A stretch of 64,000 nt of DNA. Origin: Nocardioides perillae (lineage in GTDB: Bacteria; Actinomycetota; Actinomycetes; Propionibacteriales; Nocardioidaceae). A program made the translations under genes and the position numbers. The notes beneath the pieces are model-generated. The model was not told where the DNA came from. It saw only the letters and a list, made by a program, of their open reading frames with translations, and ran no database searches. Numbering within the stretch: the stretch's first letter is position 1; each line of letters starts with the position of its first letter. The DNA is taken from assembly GCF_013409425.1 (NCBI RefSeq), contig NZ_JACCAC010000001.1:1984001-2048000 (forward strand), in the 5' to 3' direction. Of this stretch, positions 53,929 to 63,153 are shown piece by piece.

Positions 53929-54029
53929 GGCGGGAGGTACCCCGGGGCGGGACCGGTGATCGGGGACCTCTGACCCCGATCGCGCCGTTCGCCTGCGGGC
54001 GCTGGTCCAGACCCCTACGATCGAGCGCC

Positions 54030-54941
54030 GTGACCCCCCGCACGCCTGTCCCGCCTGCCCGCACCACGCGTCGCGTGGTGACCGGTCGGTGGTCGGCCCG
54101 GGTGGTGGCGGCGCTCCTCGGCCTCCTCGGCGGTCTGTTGGCCGGGCCGATGGCGACCGAGGCCGCGCGCGCCGCCGACGCGTCCCCGGTCCCGACGACG
54201 GTGCGCGGCTGGTCGACCTCGACGTGGTCGGTGCCGCAGGGCCGGGTCGCGCGGGTGGCCGTGCGGGTGCGCACCGGGGACCGCTGGGCCACGCGCCGCG
54301 CGGTGCTGCAGTTCCGGCCCACCGGGGGTCGCTGGACCCGGGTCGACGCCGAGCGCACGCAGCGCGACGGTCGCGTGGTCCTCGGCTGGACGGTGCAGGG
54401 CTCGGGCGCCGTGCGGGTGCGGGTGCCGGCGACCCGCACCGCCCGCGCCGTCACCACCCGCGGCCGCCGGGTCGAGGCGGCCGGTGCCCGGTCCTCCTCG
54501 ACCGGCCTCGACGGGCGTGCCGACCGGTTCGAGTCGGCCGTCTTCCGGCTCGTCAACGAGCTGCGTGCCCAGGGCACCCGCTGCGGCAGCGCCTGGATGG
54601 CGCCCGTGCCGCCCGTCGTGCGGCACGCCCGCCTCGACGAGGCGGCCTCGGCCTACGCTGCCCGCCTGGCCCGCGAGGACTACTTCTCCCACGTCGACCC
54701 CCAAGGACGCGACGCGGGTGACCGCGCCGAGGCCGCCGGCTACCGGTGGAGCCGCGTCGGCGAGAACCTCGCCGCCGGCCAGGACACGCCCGGCGACGTC
54801 GTGCAGGCGTGGCGGGGCAGCCCCGGTCACTGCCGCGTGATGATGGGCGAGTGGGTGCACCTCGGTCTGGGCTTCGCCCACGACGAGGCCTCGACCTACG
54901 GCGAGCACTGGGTGCAGGTGTTCGGCGTGCCCCAGCGCTGA
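54030..54941 (+). CDS. Secreted CAP (SCP-like) domain protein
   Basis: 303 residues: a signal peptide ending near ARA (about residue 46), a beta-rich middle domain (RVARVAVRVRTGDRW, about 60-140), then a CAP domain. The CAP markers HARLDEAASAYAARLA, YFSHVDPQGRDAGDRA, GENLAAGQDTPGDVV and HCRVMMG are all there. Bacterial CAP proteins are secreted and mostly of unknown function. TACGAT lies 8 bases before the GTG at 54030; an upstream in-frame start at 53910 is unlikely. Confidence 0.88.
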   Translation: MTPRTPVPPARTTRRVVTGRWSARVVAALLGLLGGLLAGPMATEAARAADASPVPTTVRGWSTSTWSVPQGRVARVAVRVRTGDRWATRRAVLQFRPTGGRWTRVDAERTQRDGRVVLGWTVQGSGAVRVRVPATRTARAVTTRGRRVEAAGARSSSTGLDGRADRFESAVFRLVNELRAQGTRCGSAWMAPVPPVVRHARLDEAASAYAARLAREDYFSHVDPQGRDAGDRAEAAGYRWSRVGENLAAGQDTPGDVVQAWRGSPGHCRVMMGEWVHLGLGFAHDEASTYGEHWVQVFGVPQR

Positions 54942-54970
54942 GGCCGGGGCCCCGAGGCGACGCGCGGGCC

Positions 54971-56416
54971 TCAGCCCTCGTCGGCGATGAGCAGCTCGCC
55001 GTCGACCTGCGCGAGCGTGAGCCGCACCTGGTCGGTCGTGCGGCCGCCGCGCTCGGTGCGGTACTCCACGGTGTAGTCCACCGTGAGGGTCGCGGGGTCG
55101 GCGGTGACCTCGCGCAGTCGCGCGTCGCGCACCGTCGACCAGAAGCCCTCGTAGTCGCCGAAGCCGCCGCTGGCGTCCTGGAAGGCGGGCGTGAGCCGCT
55201 CCCAGGTCGAGGCGGGGTCCTCGGTGACCGTGTCGAGGTAGTCCTCGACGAACTCCTCCATCTCCTCCGCCGTCGGCGGCGGGGGCTCCGGTGAGCCCGA
55301 GGGCTCCGGTGTCGGGGACCCGTCCCCACCACCGGCCGGTCCGCTGCTCGGTGACGCGGCCGGGGTGCCCTCGCCGCCGCCGTCGAGGAGCGCGACGAGC
55401 CCGGCGCCGAGCAGCACCACCACGAGCGCGGCCAGCACGAGCAGGACGGGGCGGCGGCTCGCGGCGGCCGCGCCGGGCGGCTGCTCCGCCGTGGCGGTCG
55501 GCGCCGCGGCCGTCGTGGTGCCCGGTGACGCCGCCGGGACCGGAGGTCGCGCCAGGACCGCCGTCGCAGGGGCCTCCGCGGCGGCCCGGCCCGCCAGCGC
55601 GGCGGGACCGCCGAGCAGCACCTCGCGCACCCGGGCCGCGGACCAGCGCTGCGCCGGGTCGGTGGCCATCGTGGCCTCCAGCACCGGGGCCAGCCATCCG
55701 GCGCGGGCCGGGTCGAGCCGCGGCGGGTCCTCGTGCACGATGCGGTAGAGGGCGCCGACGACGTTGTCGCCCACGTCGTATGGCGGGTGCCCGGCGAGGG
55801 CGTGGAAGAGCGTCGCGCCGAGCGACCACACGTCGCTGGCCGGCGTCGCGGCCCGGCCCGACGCGGCCTCCGGGGCCAGGTAGGCGGGCGACCCGGTCAC
55901 CAGGCCGGTCGCGGTGAGGGAGGCGTCGGCCTGGGCCCGGGCGATGCCGAAGTCGGTGATCTTGACGTGGTCGTCGTCGGTCACCAGCAGGTTCGAGGGC
56001 TTGACGTCGCGGTGGACGATGCCGGCCTCGTGGGCCACGGCGAGGGCGTCGGCCACCTGGGCCAGCAGCGCCGCGGACCGCGCCGGCCCCAGCGGCCCGT
56101 CGCGGTGCACCAGCCCGGCGAGCGTGAGGGAGGGGACGTGCTCCATGACCAGCCACTGCTGGTCGTCCTCCACGACGAGGTCGAAGACGGCGACGACGTG
56201 CGGGTGGTTGAGCATCGCGGCGAGGCGCGCCTCGCGCTCGGCCCGGGCCAGGTCGACCCCCGTCGCCCCTGCCGCTGCCCCGGAGGGCGGGGCCAGGCCG
56301 AGCCGCTTCACCGCCACGGCGCGCCCGAGCACCTCGTCGCGGGCCAGCCACACCGCGCCCATGCCGCCCCGCCCGACCTCGCGCTCGAGGCGGTAGCGGC
56401 CGGCCACCACGCTCAC
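54971..56416 (-). CDS. Serine/threonine protein kinase, PknB-like
   Basis: A Hanks-type kinase of about 481 residues. G-loop VGRGGMGAVWLA, Lys in AVAVKRLG, HRDVKPSNLLV, DFG in ITDFGIARA, and an APE-like YLAPE. One transmembrane helix lies near 312-334. The extracellular part is a Pro/Ser-rich linker and a nuclear-transport-factor-like domain (EEFVEDYLDTVTEDPASTW), not PASTA repeats. The GTG at 56416 overlaps the stop of a 38-codon upstream ORF (GTGA). The adjacent GTG at 56419 is an alternative. Confidence 0.9.
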   Translation of the reverse strand: MSVVAGRYRLEREVGRGGMGAVWLARDEVLGRAVAVKRLGLAPPSGAAAGATGVDLARAEREARLAAMLNHPHVVAVFDLVVEDDQQWLVMEHVPSLTLAGLVHRDGPLGPARSAALLAQVADALAVAHEAGIVHRDVKPSNLLVTDDDHVKITDFGIARAQADASLTATGLVTGSPAYLAPEAASGRAATPASDVWSLGATLFHALAGHPPYDVGDNVVGALYRIVHEDPPRLDPARAGWLAPVLEATMATDPAQRWSAARVREVLLGGPAALAGRAAAEAPATAVLARPPVPAASPGTTTAAAPTATAEQPPGAAAASRRPVLLVLAALVVVLLGAGLVALLDGGGEGTPAASPSSGPAGGGDGSPTPEPSGSPEPPPPTAEEMEEFVEDYLDTVTEDPASTWERLTPAFQDASGGFGDYEGFWSTVRDARLREVTADPATLTVDYTVEYRTERGGRTTDQVRLTLAQVDGELLIADEG

Positions 56417-56529
56417 CACGACCGCTCCCGGTGCCGGGCGTGCACCGCGTGCGGGGACACCGCGTGCAGGGACAGGGCCCCGGGGCGGCGCGGGGGGAGG
56501 GGCGGGCGGGACGCGACGGGTCGGCTCAT
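56413..56529 (-). CDS. Short upstream ORF coupled to the kinase gene
   Basis: ATG at 56529, 38 codons, TGA at 56413-56415, which overlaps the kinase GTG as GTGA. A TACGAT hexamer (56538-56543) ends 8 bases before the ATG, so this ORF, not the kinase, is at the 5' end of the probable leaderless transcript. The peptide is Pro/Arg-rich at first and His/Arg-rich at the end, with no hydrophobic segment. It may act by its translation rather than by its product (inference). Confidence 0.5.
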   Translation of the reverse strand: MSRPVASRPPLPPRRPGALSLHAVSPHAVHARHRERSW

Positions 56530-56577
56530 CGCTGCCGATCGTAGGTCGCGACCCGCCCGCTCCCACCTCCCGGCCGG

Positions 56578-58947
56578 TCACGCCCCCGGCGGGCGCAGCG
56601 GGTTGGGCAGCTCGCCGGCCAGCACCAGGGCGCTGGCGGGGTCGCCCAGGTCGACCATCTCGGTGTGGTCGCGCAGCTGGAGGCGGTTGAGGCACAGCCG
56701 GCGGAAGGTCGGGGCGAGCACCCCTGTGCCGGCCAGCCGCTGCCGGGCCCCGGGATGCTCCTCGACGTGGTCCTCGACGCTGGCACGGACCTCCTCCCAG
56801 AAGACGTCCGCCCGCACCACCCCGTCCTCGTCCAGGACGGCGGCCAGGAAGCGCAGGAAGCCGTCGAGCACGTCGGCGTGGACGGCGAGCGCCTCCTGCT
56901 CGACCGGCACGGAGTCGACCACGACCCGGCGCACCTCGGGCGGCAGCGTCGCGCGCACCTCGTCGGGGGTCCGACCGCCCCGCGGGAAGAGCGCGACCTC
57001 CTCTCCGACGTCCTTGAAGACCGCCCGCACCGGCACGTGGTCGCGCCACACCAGCAGCACGTTCTCGCCGTGCGGCATGAAGACGAGGCCGTGCTGGGCG
57101 AAGCAGTGCACCACCGGCACGAGGTAGGCGCGCAGGTAGGCGCGCAGCCACGCGCGAGGCGCGAGGCCGGAGGCCCGGATCCTCGCGGCCGCGAGCGAGC
57201 GGCCCCCGCCGTCGACGTGCAGCAGGGCGGCCATGGTCGTCGCGGCCTCACCGGGCCCCAGGCGGGTCGCGACGCTCTCGCGCCACAGCGCCGCGAGCGC
57301 CTTGCGGCCGTGGCTGCCCTCCACCCGGCGGTGGTGCGGGTGGCGGTAGCCCACGGCCGCGACCTCGCGCAGCACGGAGAAGCCGAGGTCCTGCAGGACC
57401 GGGTCGGCCCTGACGAGGTCGTCGACCCAGGTGTTGATCGCCGGTGTCACCGCCACGTAGTCGGCCGACAACCCCCGCACGAACCCCATGTTGACCACCG
57501 AGAGCGCCGTCTTGACGTAGCAGCGCTCCGGTCGCGTGACGTTGGCGAAGGTCCGGATCGACTGCTGCGGCTGCAGCTCGTCGCGACCCTCGCCGAGGTC
57601 GACGAGGGCCCCCGCCGCGACCTCGGGGGCGAAGGTCACCGCCACCTTGTGGCGCCACTGCCAGGGGTGGCACGGCACCAGCCAGTACGCCGCGGGGTCG
57701 AGGCCCCGCGCCTCGAGCCGTCCGCGCAGCGCGCCGAGCTCGTCGTCGTCGAGCTCGGTGGCCAGCAGCGCGTCCTGGTCCTCGAGGCCGGGCACCCCGG
57801 CGTAGACCGCGCGGTCGCGGCGGACCGCGAGCCACCGCAGCCGGACCCGGCTGCCGGTCTCCGGGGCGTAGGCGGCGTGGTCGTCGACCGAGAAGCCGGT
57901 GCGGCCGTTGTTGGCCCAGAAGGAGGGGTGGCCCTCCGTCATCGCCGCCTCGGTCTGCTGCAGGCCCGCGGCGAGCAGGTCCTCGGCCGTGGGGGCCGTC
58001 GCGCGCAGCTTCCAGGCCCGGCCCGCGAGGGTGGCCGCGACCTCCTCCAGGTAGGTCGCGAGCATCGGCTCGGGGATGCCCAGGGTGCGCTGCAGGTCGA
58101 GCACGAGCTGCTCGGCGTCGGGCGCTGTGGTGCACACGGTGCCGTCGGGCCGCTCCTCGACCCGCACGACGCTGTGGGCGTCGACCACCCAGTGGTCGAG
58201 GGGCAGCAGCCGTGCGCGGAAGCGCCACGCGACCGTCGGGTCGTCGCCGGCGACCTCCCAGCCGTCGCCGGCGGGCACGGGGCGCAGCACCTGCTCGTGC
58301 GCCAGCTCCGAGAGCCCCTTCGCCACCTGCTCGCGCTGGGCGCGGGCCATCCGCCCGGGCGTGAGGTGCCCGGCCTCGCCCGGCACCCGCGTCGCCGCCT
58401 CGAAGGCCGCGCGGGTGCACGTCGACAGCAGTGCGGTCTTGGTCGGCAGCGCCACCTCGCCGACCACCTCGAAGCCGACGGCGGCGTTCAGCCGGTGCAC
58501 CGCGACGTTGCGCACGTCGGGCTCGACGACGACGCGGCGCACGGTGGGGTCGGTGAAGCAGTGCGCGAGCACCTCCGTGATCGCCGCGCGGGTGAAGCCG
58601 GGCACGTGCCGCTCGGGGGGCGCGCACAGCAGGTGCATGCCCCGGTCACCAGGCCGCACCTCGAAGGACTTCGCCAGCGGGTGGGAGGAGGGGTCGTAGG
58701 TCTCCAGCAGGAAGGCGGGCTCGCCGTCGAGCAGCCCGAGCCGTGCGTGGGAGCCGGGGGTCGCCAGCACCGCGGCGTACTCCCGGCCGACGTCGTCCGG
58801 CGTGGCGCCGGTCATCTCCCAGAAGCGCGCGTGGGGCGAGGTCACCCAGCGGTGCAGGAGCGCGACGTCGTCGGGCAGCCGCACGGGGCGCGTCGTCATC
58901 CGGGCCCGCAGCGCGGCGGCCTCGGCCTGCGGGGTCCGCGTGCTCAC
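56578..58947 (-). CDS. Fused acyltransferase and NIS siderophore synthetase (DesC-DesD fusion)
   Basis: 789 residues. The N-terminal GNAT/AlcB-like domain (about 18-185: RPVRLPDDVALLHRWV, RGMHLLCAP, NVAVHRLNAAVGFEVVG) would acylate N-hydroxycadaverine. The C-terminal IucA/IucC domain (about 190-780) carries EGHPSFWANNGRTGFS, HPWQWRHKV, SIRTFANVTRP, KTALSVVNMGFVRG, MPHGENVLLVW and the ATP-binding residues. It condenses the hydroxamates. The GTG overlaps the desB stop (GTGA). The product is inferred to be a desferrioxamine-type siderophore. Confidence 0.92.
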   Translation of the reverse strand: MSTRTPQAEAAALRARMTTRPVRLPDDVALLHRWVTSPHARFWEMTGATPDDVGREYAAVLATPGSHARLGLLDGEPAFLLETYDPSSHPLAKSFEVRPGDRGMHLLCAPPERHVPGFTRAAITEVLAHCFTDPTVRRVVVEPDVRNVAVHRLNAAVGFEVVGEVALPTKTALLSTCTRAAFEAATRVPGEAGHLTPGRMARAQREQVAKGLSELAHEQVLRPVPAGDGWEVAGDDPTVAWRFRARLLPLDHWVVDAHSVVRVEERPDGTVCTTAPDAEQLVLDLQRTLGIPEPMLATYLEEVAATLAGRAWKLRATAPTAEDLLAAGLQQTEAAMTEGHPSFWANNGRTGFSVDDHAAYAPETGSRVRLRWLAVRRDRAVYAGVPGLEDQDALLATELDDDELGALRGRLEARGLDPAAYWLVPCHPWQWRHKVAVTFAPEVAAGALVDLGEGRDELQPQQSIRTFANVTRPERCYVKTALSVVNMGFVRGLSADYVAVTPAINTWVDDLVRADPVLQDLGFSVLREVAAVGYRHPHHRRVEGSHGRKALAALWRESVATRLGPGEAATTMAALLHVDGGGRSLAAARIRASGLAPRAWLRAYLRAYLVPVVHCFAQHGLVFMPHGENVLLVWRDHVPVRAVFKDVGEEVALFPRGGRTPDEVRATLPPEVRRVVVDSVPVEQEALAVHADVLDGFLRFLAAVLDEDGVVRADVFWEEVRASVEDHVEEHPGARQRLAGTGVLAPTFRRLCLNRLQLRDHTEMVDLGDPASALVLAGELPNPLRPPGA

Positions 58948-60287
58948 GCGACCACCCCGCTCGGCGCGGGTGCGGGCTCGGCGCAGGCCGGCACCCCGAA
59001 CTCCTGGAAGGCCACCCGCTGCTCAACGGGGTACGGCGCGTGCCCGAGCACCCGCTCCAGGATCACCGAGCTGCGCCACGGTCCCATCCCGAGGTCGGGG
59101 GCGTTGATGCCGTGCGTGTGCAGCTCGGCGTTCTGCACGAAGACGCGGTGCTCGTCGTCGACGGTGAAGTCGTCGGCCACGTCGTAGCGGCCCTCGCTGT
59201 CCCACCGCAGGCGGTCGGCGACGGGGGCCAGGAAGGCCGGCACCTCGTAGCGGTAGCCGGTGGCCAGCAGCAGGGCGTCGGTCGTCGTCGACCACCGCTG
59301 ACCGCTCTCGGTCTGCTGCAGGGAGAGGCGGTGCCCGCCCGTGGCGGTGGGCTCGAGCCCGGTCACCTCGGTGGCGGCCACGAGCAGCGGCGCGGTGGCG
59401 CGGCCCGCGGCCACGTCGAGGGAGCGCACGTAGAGCTGCTCGTGCAGCCGGTCGACGAGGTCGGCGCTGATCCCCTTGTGGAGCGGGGCGTGCGAGGCGA
59501 GCAGTGCCCGGCGCCGCCCGGGCGGGAGCGACCGGACGTGGGCGCTGTGCTCGGGCGAGGTCAGCTCGAGCGTCAGCTTGGTGTACTCCATCGGGTAGAA
59601 GCGCGGTGACCGGGTCAGCCACCGCAGCTGCGCCTCGGGTCGCATGCGCACGAGCAGGTCGCTCACCACCTCCGCAGCGCTCTGCCCGCTGCCCACGACC
59701 GTCACGTCGTCGTGTGTGAGCAGCTGCTCACGCGCCGCGAGGTAGTCCGCGCTGTGCCACGACGGCCCGGCGGCGGCCGCGAGGGGTGCGGGCACGTGCG
59801 GCACGGTGCCTACGCCGAGCACGAGGTGGCGCCCGCGGTGCTCGGTGACCGAGCCGTCGCGGGGGTCCACCGCCCGCACGACGTACGTCGTGTCCCCGGC
59901 TCCGTCGACCTCGTGGCGGACCTCCTCGGCCCGCTGGTGGAACCGCAGGGAGGTCAGGCGACCGGCCGCCCACCGGCAGTAGGCGTCGTACTCCCGTCGC
60001 AGCGGGTAGAACGACTCGCGCACGTAGAACGGGTAGAGCCGCCCCGTGTCCTTGAGGAAGGCGAGGAAGGAGAACGGGCTGGTCGGGTCGGCCATGGTGA
60101 CGAGGTCGGCCAGGAAGGGCACCTGCAGCGTCGACTCCTCCAGCAGCATGCCGGGGTGCCAGGCGAGCTCGCCGCGCGCCTCGAGGAAGACGCAGTCGAG
60201 GTCGGGCAGCGGCTCGGCCAGGCAGGCCAGGCCGAGGTTGAAGGGGCCGACGCCGACGCCGACGACGTCGTGCACGCCGGCGCTCAC
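58944..60287 (-). CDS. desB: Lysine/cadaverine N-hydroxylase (DesB-like)
   Basis: An FAD and NADPH N-hydroxylating monooxygenase of 447 residues. FAD site VGVGVGPFNLGLACL at the N-terminus, then FLADLVTMADPTSPFSFL. The NADPH site is VVGSGQSAAEVVSDLL, and ATGYRYEVP is the C-terminal family motif. It adds the hydroxyl group for the hydroxamate. The GTG overlaps the stop of the decarboxylase gene (GTGA). Confidence 0.93.
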   Translation of the reverse strand: MSAGVHDVVGVGVGPFNLGLACLAEPLPDLDCVFLEARGELAWHPGMLLEESTLQVPFLADLVTMADPTSPFSFLAFLKDTGRLYPFYVRESFYPLRREYDAYCRWAAGRLTSLRFHQRAEEVRHEVDGAGDTTYVVRAVDPRDGSVTEHRGRHLVLGVGTVPHVPAPLAAAAGPSWHSADYLAAREQLLTHDDVTVVGSGQSAAEVVSDLLVRMRPEAQLRWLTRSPRFYPMEYTKLTLELTSPEHSAHVRSLPPGRRRALLASHAPLHKGISADLVDRLHEQLYVRSLDVAAGRATAPLLVAATEVTGLEPTATGGHRLSLQQTESGQRWSTTTDALLLATGYRYEVPAFLAPVADRLRWDSEGRYDVADDFTVDDEHRVFVQNAELHTHGINAPDLGMGPWRSSVILERVLGHAPYPVEQRVAFQEFGVPACAEPAPAPSGVVA

Positions 60288-61768
60288 GCGACCACCCCCA
60301 GGTCGGCGGTGCCACGGGCCGTCTCGGCGTGGAGGGCCGTCGCGGCGTGGTCGCGCACCAGGTCGACGACGTGGCGCACGTCGGCGAGGGTGGTGGCGGG
60401 GTTCAGCAGGGTCAGCTTGAGCCAGGTGCGCCCCCGGTAGGTCGTGCGGGCGACCGCGGCCAGGCCGGAGGCCACGAGCTCGTCGCGCGCGGCGGTGTTG
60501 ACCCGGTCGAGCACGAGCGGGTCGACGCCCGGTGCCTCCCACCGGAAGACCACCGTGCTCAACGGTGTGCCGTCGACGACCTCGAAGTCCGGGTCGGCCA
60601 CGAGCGCGGTGCGCGCCTCGGCGGCCAGGTCGACGGTGGCGTCGAGCAGCTCGCCCAGCCGGTCCGCGCCGAGCACGCGCAGGGTGCACCACAGCTTGAG
60701 CGCGTCGAAGCGGCGCGTGGTCTGCAGGCTCTTGTCGACCTGGTTCGGCAGCTGCGAGACCGACTCGGCCTCGGGGTTCAGGTAGGCCGCGTGGTGCGTC
60801 GCGTGCCGCAGCGTGCGGCGGTCGGCCACCAGCAGCGCGCTCGCGGCGACCGGCTGGAAGAAGGTCTTGTGGAAGTCGACGGTGACCGAGTCGGCGCGCT
60901 CGGTGCCCGTGAGCAGGTGGCGCCGCCGGCGCGAGGTGAGCAGCCCTCCGCCGTACGCCGCGTCGACGTGCAGCCACACGCCGTGGCGGCGGCACGTGCG
61001 CCCCACCGACGGCAGCGGGTCGACCACGCCGAGGTCCGTCGTGCCCGCGGTCGCGACCACCGCGGCGACGGTGCGACCGGCCGCGGTGAGGTCGGCGAGG
61101 AGCCGGTCGAGGTCGCCGGTGTGCATCCGGTCGTGCTCGTCGACCTCGGTCTCGACGACCGCGTCGGGCACGAGGCCGAGCAGCCCGGCGGCCGTGCGCG
61201 CGCTGAAGTGCGCGTGGGGTGAGGTGACCACGACGAGGTCCTCGAGGCGCGCCCCGCGGGCCCGCGCCTCGTCGCGGGCGAGGAGCAGGGCCTGCAGGTT
61301 GCTCTGGGTGCCGCCGGAGGTGAACACCCCGTCGGCCCCCGAGGGCAGGCCGAGGCGCCGCGCCGTCCAGTCGACGAGGTGGCGCTCCATCGCCGTCGCC
61401 GCTCCGCTCTGGTCCCACGTGTCCATCGAGGAGTTCACCGCGCTCGCGACCACGTCGGCCATGACGGCCGGGAGCGCGACCGGGCAGTTGAGGTGGGCCT
61501 GGTAGTGCGGGTGGTGGAACCACACCGCGTGGTCGAGGTAGAGCGCCGAGACCTCGGCGAGGGTCGCAGCCGGGTCGCCGAGCGGGGCGTCGAGGTCGAC
61601 GCCGCGGACCGCGGTGGCCGCTGCGGTGGGCGTCGTGCCCGAGAACGGCCGGTCGGCCGCGGCGAAGGCCCGCACGACCGCGTCGCGGGCCAGGTCGAGG
61701 TGGGTGACGAGGTCGTCGAGTGCGCCTGCGTCCAGCAGGGCCGGCGGGGGAGTGGCTTCCGAGAACAT
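60284..61768 (-). CDS. desA: PLP-dependent lysine decarboxylase (DesA-like)
   Basis: A 494-residue group II decarboxylase. PLP Lys in SVTVDFHKTFFQP, with VFTSGGTQSNLQALL and HVDAAYGGG before it. In siderophore operons with desB this enzyme makes cadaverine from lysine. The 2,4-diaminobutyrate decarboxylase family is the close alternative, so the substrate rests on context. AGGAG precedes the ATG. First gene of the operon, under an iron box. Confidence 0.92.
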   Translation of the reverse strand: MFSEATPPPALLDAGALDDLVTHLDLARDAVVRAFAAADRPFSGTTPTAAATAVRGVDLDAPLGDPAATLAEVSALYLDHAVWFHHPHYQAHLNCPVALPAVMADVVASAVNSSMDTWDQSGAATAMERHLVDWTARRLGLPSGADGVFTSGGTQSNLQALLLARDEARARGARLEDLVVVTSPHAHFSARTAAGLLGLVPDAVVETEVDEHDRMHTGDLDRLLADLTAAGRTVAAVVATAGTTDLGVVDPLPSVGRTCRRHGVWLHVDAAYGGGLLTSRRRRHLLTGTERADSVTVDFHKTFFQPVAASALLVADRRTLRHATHHAAYLNPEAESVSQLPNQVDKSLQTTRRFDALKLWCTLRVLGADRLGELLDATVDLAAEARTALVADPDFEVVDGTPLSTVVFRWEAPGVDPLVLDRVNTAARDELVASGLAAVARTTYRGRTWLKLTLLNPATTLADVRHVVDLVRDHAATALHAETARGTADLGVVA

Positions 61769-61784
61769 GCACGCTCCTGTCAGG

Positions 61785-61803
61785 TTAGGTGAGGCAAACC
61801 TAA
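61785..61803. promoter_or_regulatory. Iron box (IdeR/DmdR type) upstream of the siderophore operon
   Basis: TTAGGTGAGGCAAACCTAA matches the actinobacterial iron-box consensus with two mismatches. It begins 17 bases before the decarboxylase start, so iron-loaded repressor would block the operon. Confidence 0.93.
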
Positions 61804-61882
61804 CCTAACCGGTGCGGCGCGGTCGCGGCAGCGTGCGGCAGACTGGCGCCCGCACGCCCGACCCACGACAGGAGCACCCCTC

Positions 61883-63151
61883 GTGACCGCCCCCACCGTC
61901 CTCGACGACCTCGAGTGGCGCGGCCTGGTCGCCCACTCGACCGACACCGACGCGCTGCGCGCCGCGCTGGCGGAGGGGAGCGTGCGGTTCTACGTGGGGT
62001 TCGACCCGACCGCGCCCAGCCTGCACATGGGCCACCTCGTGCAGATCCTCACCGCGCGGCGGCTGCAGGACGCCGGGCACGCGCCGTACGCGCTGGTGGG
62101 CGGCGCGACCGGCATGATCGGCGACCCCAAGGAGTCCGGCGAGCGGGTGATGAACTCCCCGGAGACCGTCGCCGAGTGGGTCGAGCGCGTGCGGCGCCAG
62201 ATCGAGCCGTTCCTCTCCTTCGAGGGCGACAACGGCGCGCAGATGGTCAACAACCTCGACTGGACGCAGGAGGTCTCGACGATCGAGTTCCTGCGCGACG
62301 TCGGCAAGCACTTCCCCGTCAACCGCATGCTCGCCCGCGACGTCGTGCGCTCGCGCCTCGAGAGCGGCATCAGCTTCACCGAGTTCGCCTACGTGCTGCT
62401 GCAGTCGATGGACTTCCTCACCCTCCACCGCCGCCACGGCGTCACGCTGCAGATCGGCGGCTCCGACCAGTGGGGCAACCTCACCGCCGGCGTGGAGCTG
62501 ATCCGGCGCGCCGACGGCGCGAAGGCGCACGCGTTCGTGACGCCGCTGCTGACCAGGTCCGACGGCACCAAGTACGGCAAGACCGAGGGGGGAGCGCTCT
62601 GGCTCGACCCCGAGATGCTCTCGCCGTGGTCCTTCTACCAGTTCTGGCTCAACGTCGAGGACGAGAAGGTGCCCGAGCTGCTGCGGGTCTTCAGCTTCCG
62701 CAGCCGCGAGGAGATCGAGGCGCTCGAGGCCGAGCACGCGGAGAAGCCCTTCCTGCGCGCAGGCCAGCGGGCGCTCGCCGAGGAGGTGACCTCGCTGGTG
62801 CACGGCGCCGAGGAGACCGCCCGCATCCAGGCCGCCGCGGCCGCGCTCTTCGGCGGCGGCGACCTGCGCGGCCTGGGCGGCTCGACCCTCGGCGCCGCGC
62901 TCCGCGAGGCCGGGTCGGTGCAGGTCGAGGGCCCGCTGCCGGGCGTCGTCGACCTGCTGGTGCGGACCGGGCTCGCCGCCAGCAAGGGCGAGGCGCGCCG
63001 CACGGTCGCCGAGGGCGGGGCCTACCTCAACAACGAGCGCGTCGAGGACCCCGACCTCGTCCCGGGGTCCGAGGACCTGGTCGACGGCTGGCTCGTGCTG
63101 CGCCGGGGCAAGAAGAAGCTGGCCGGCGTCGAGGTCGTCGGCGCGGGCTGA
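61883..63151 (+). CDS. tyrS: Tyrosine-tRNA ligase
   Basis: Class I synthetase of 422 residues. The HIGH-like site is PSLHMGHLVQ, the tyrosine pocket includes YVLLQSMDF and IGGSDQWGN, and the KMSKS-like loop is KYGKTEGGALW. A C-terminal S4 RNA-binding domain follows (TGLAASKGEARRTVAEGGAYLN). GTG follows AGGAG. It is divergent from the siderophore operon. Confidence 0.96.
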   Translation: MTAPTVLDDLEWRGLVAHSTDTDALRAALAEGSVRFYVGFDPTAPSLHMGHLVQILTARRLQDAGHAPYALVGGATGMIGDPKESGERVMNSPETVAEWVERVRRQIEPFLSFEGDNGAQMVNNLDWTQEVSTIEFLRDVGKHFPVNRMLARDVVRSRLESGISFTEFAYVLLQSMDFLTLHRRHGVTLQIGGSDQWGNLTAGVELIRRADGAKAHAFVTPLLTRSDGTKYGKTEGGALWLDPEMLSPWSFYQFWLNVEDEKVPELLRVFSFRSREEIEALEAEHAEKPFLRAGQRALAEEVTSLVHGAEETARIQAAAAALFGGGDLRGLGGSTLGAALREAGSVQVEGPLPGVVDLLVRTGLAASKGEARRTVAEGGAYLNNERVEDPDLVPGSEDLVDGWLVLRRGKKKLAGVEVVGAG

Positions 63152-63153
63152 GC

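Noticed and set aside
53910..54029. Earlier start of the CAP protein gene
   Set aside because: It would put a TACGAT promoter inside the gene and add residues before a normal signal peptide; GTG 54030 fits better.
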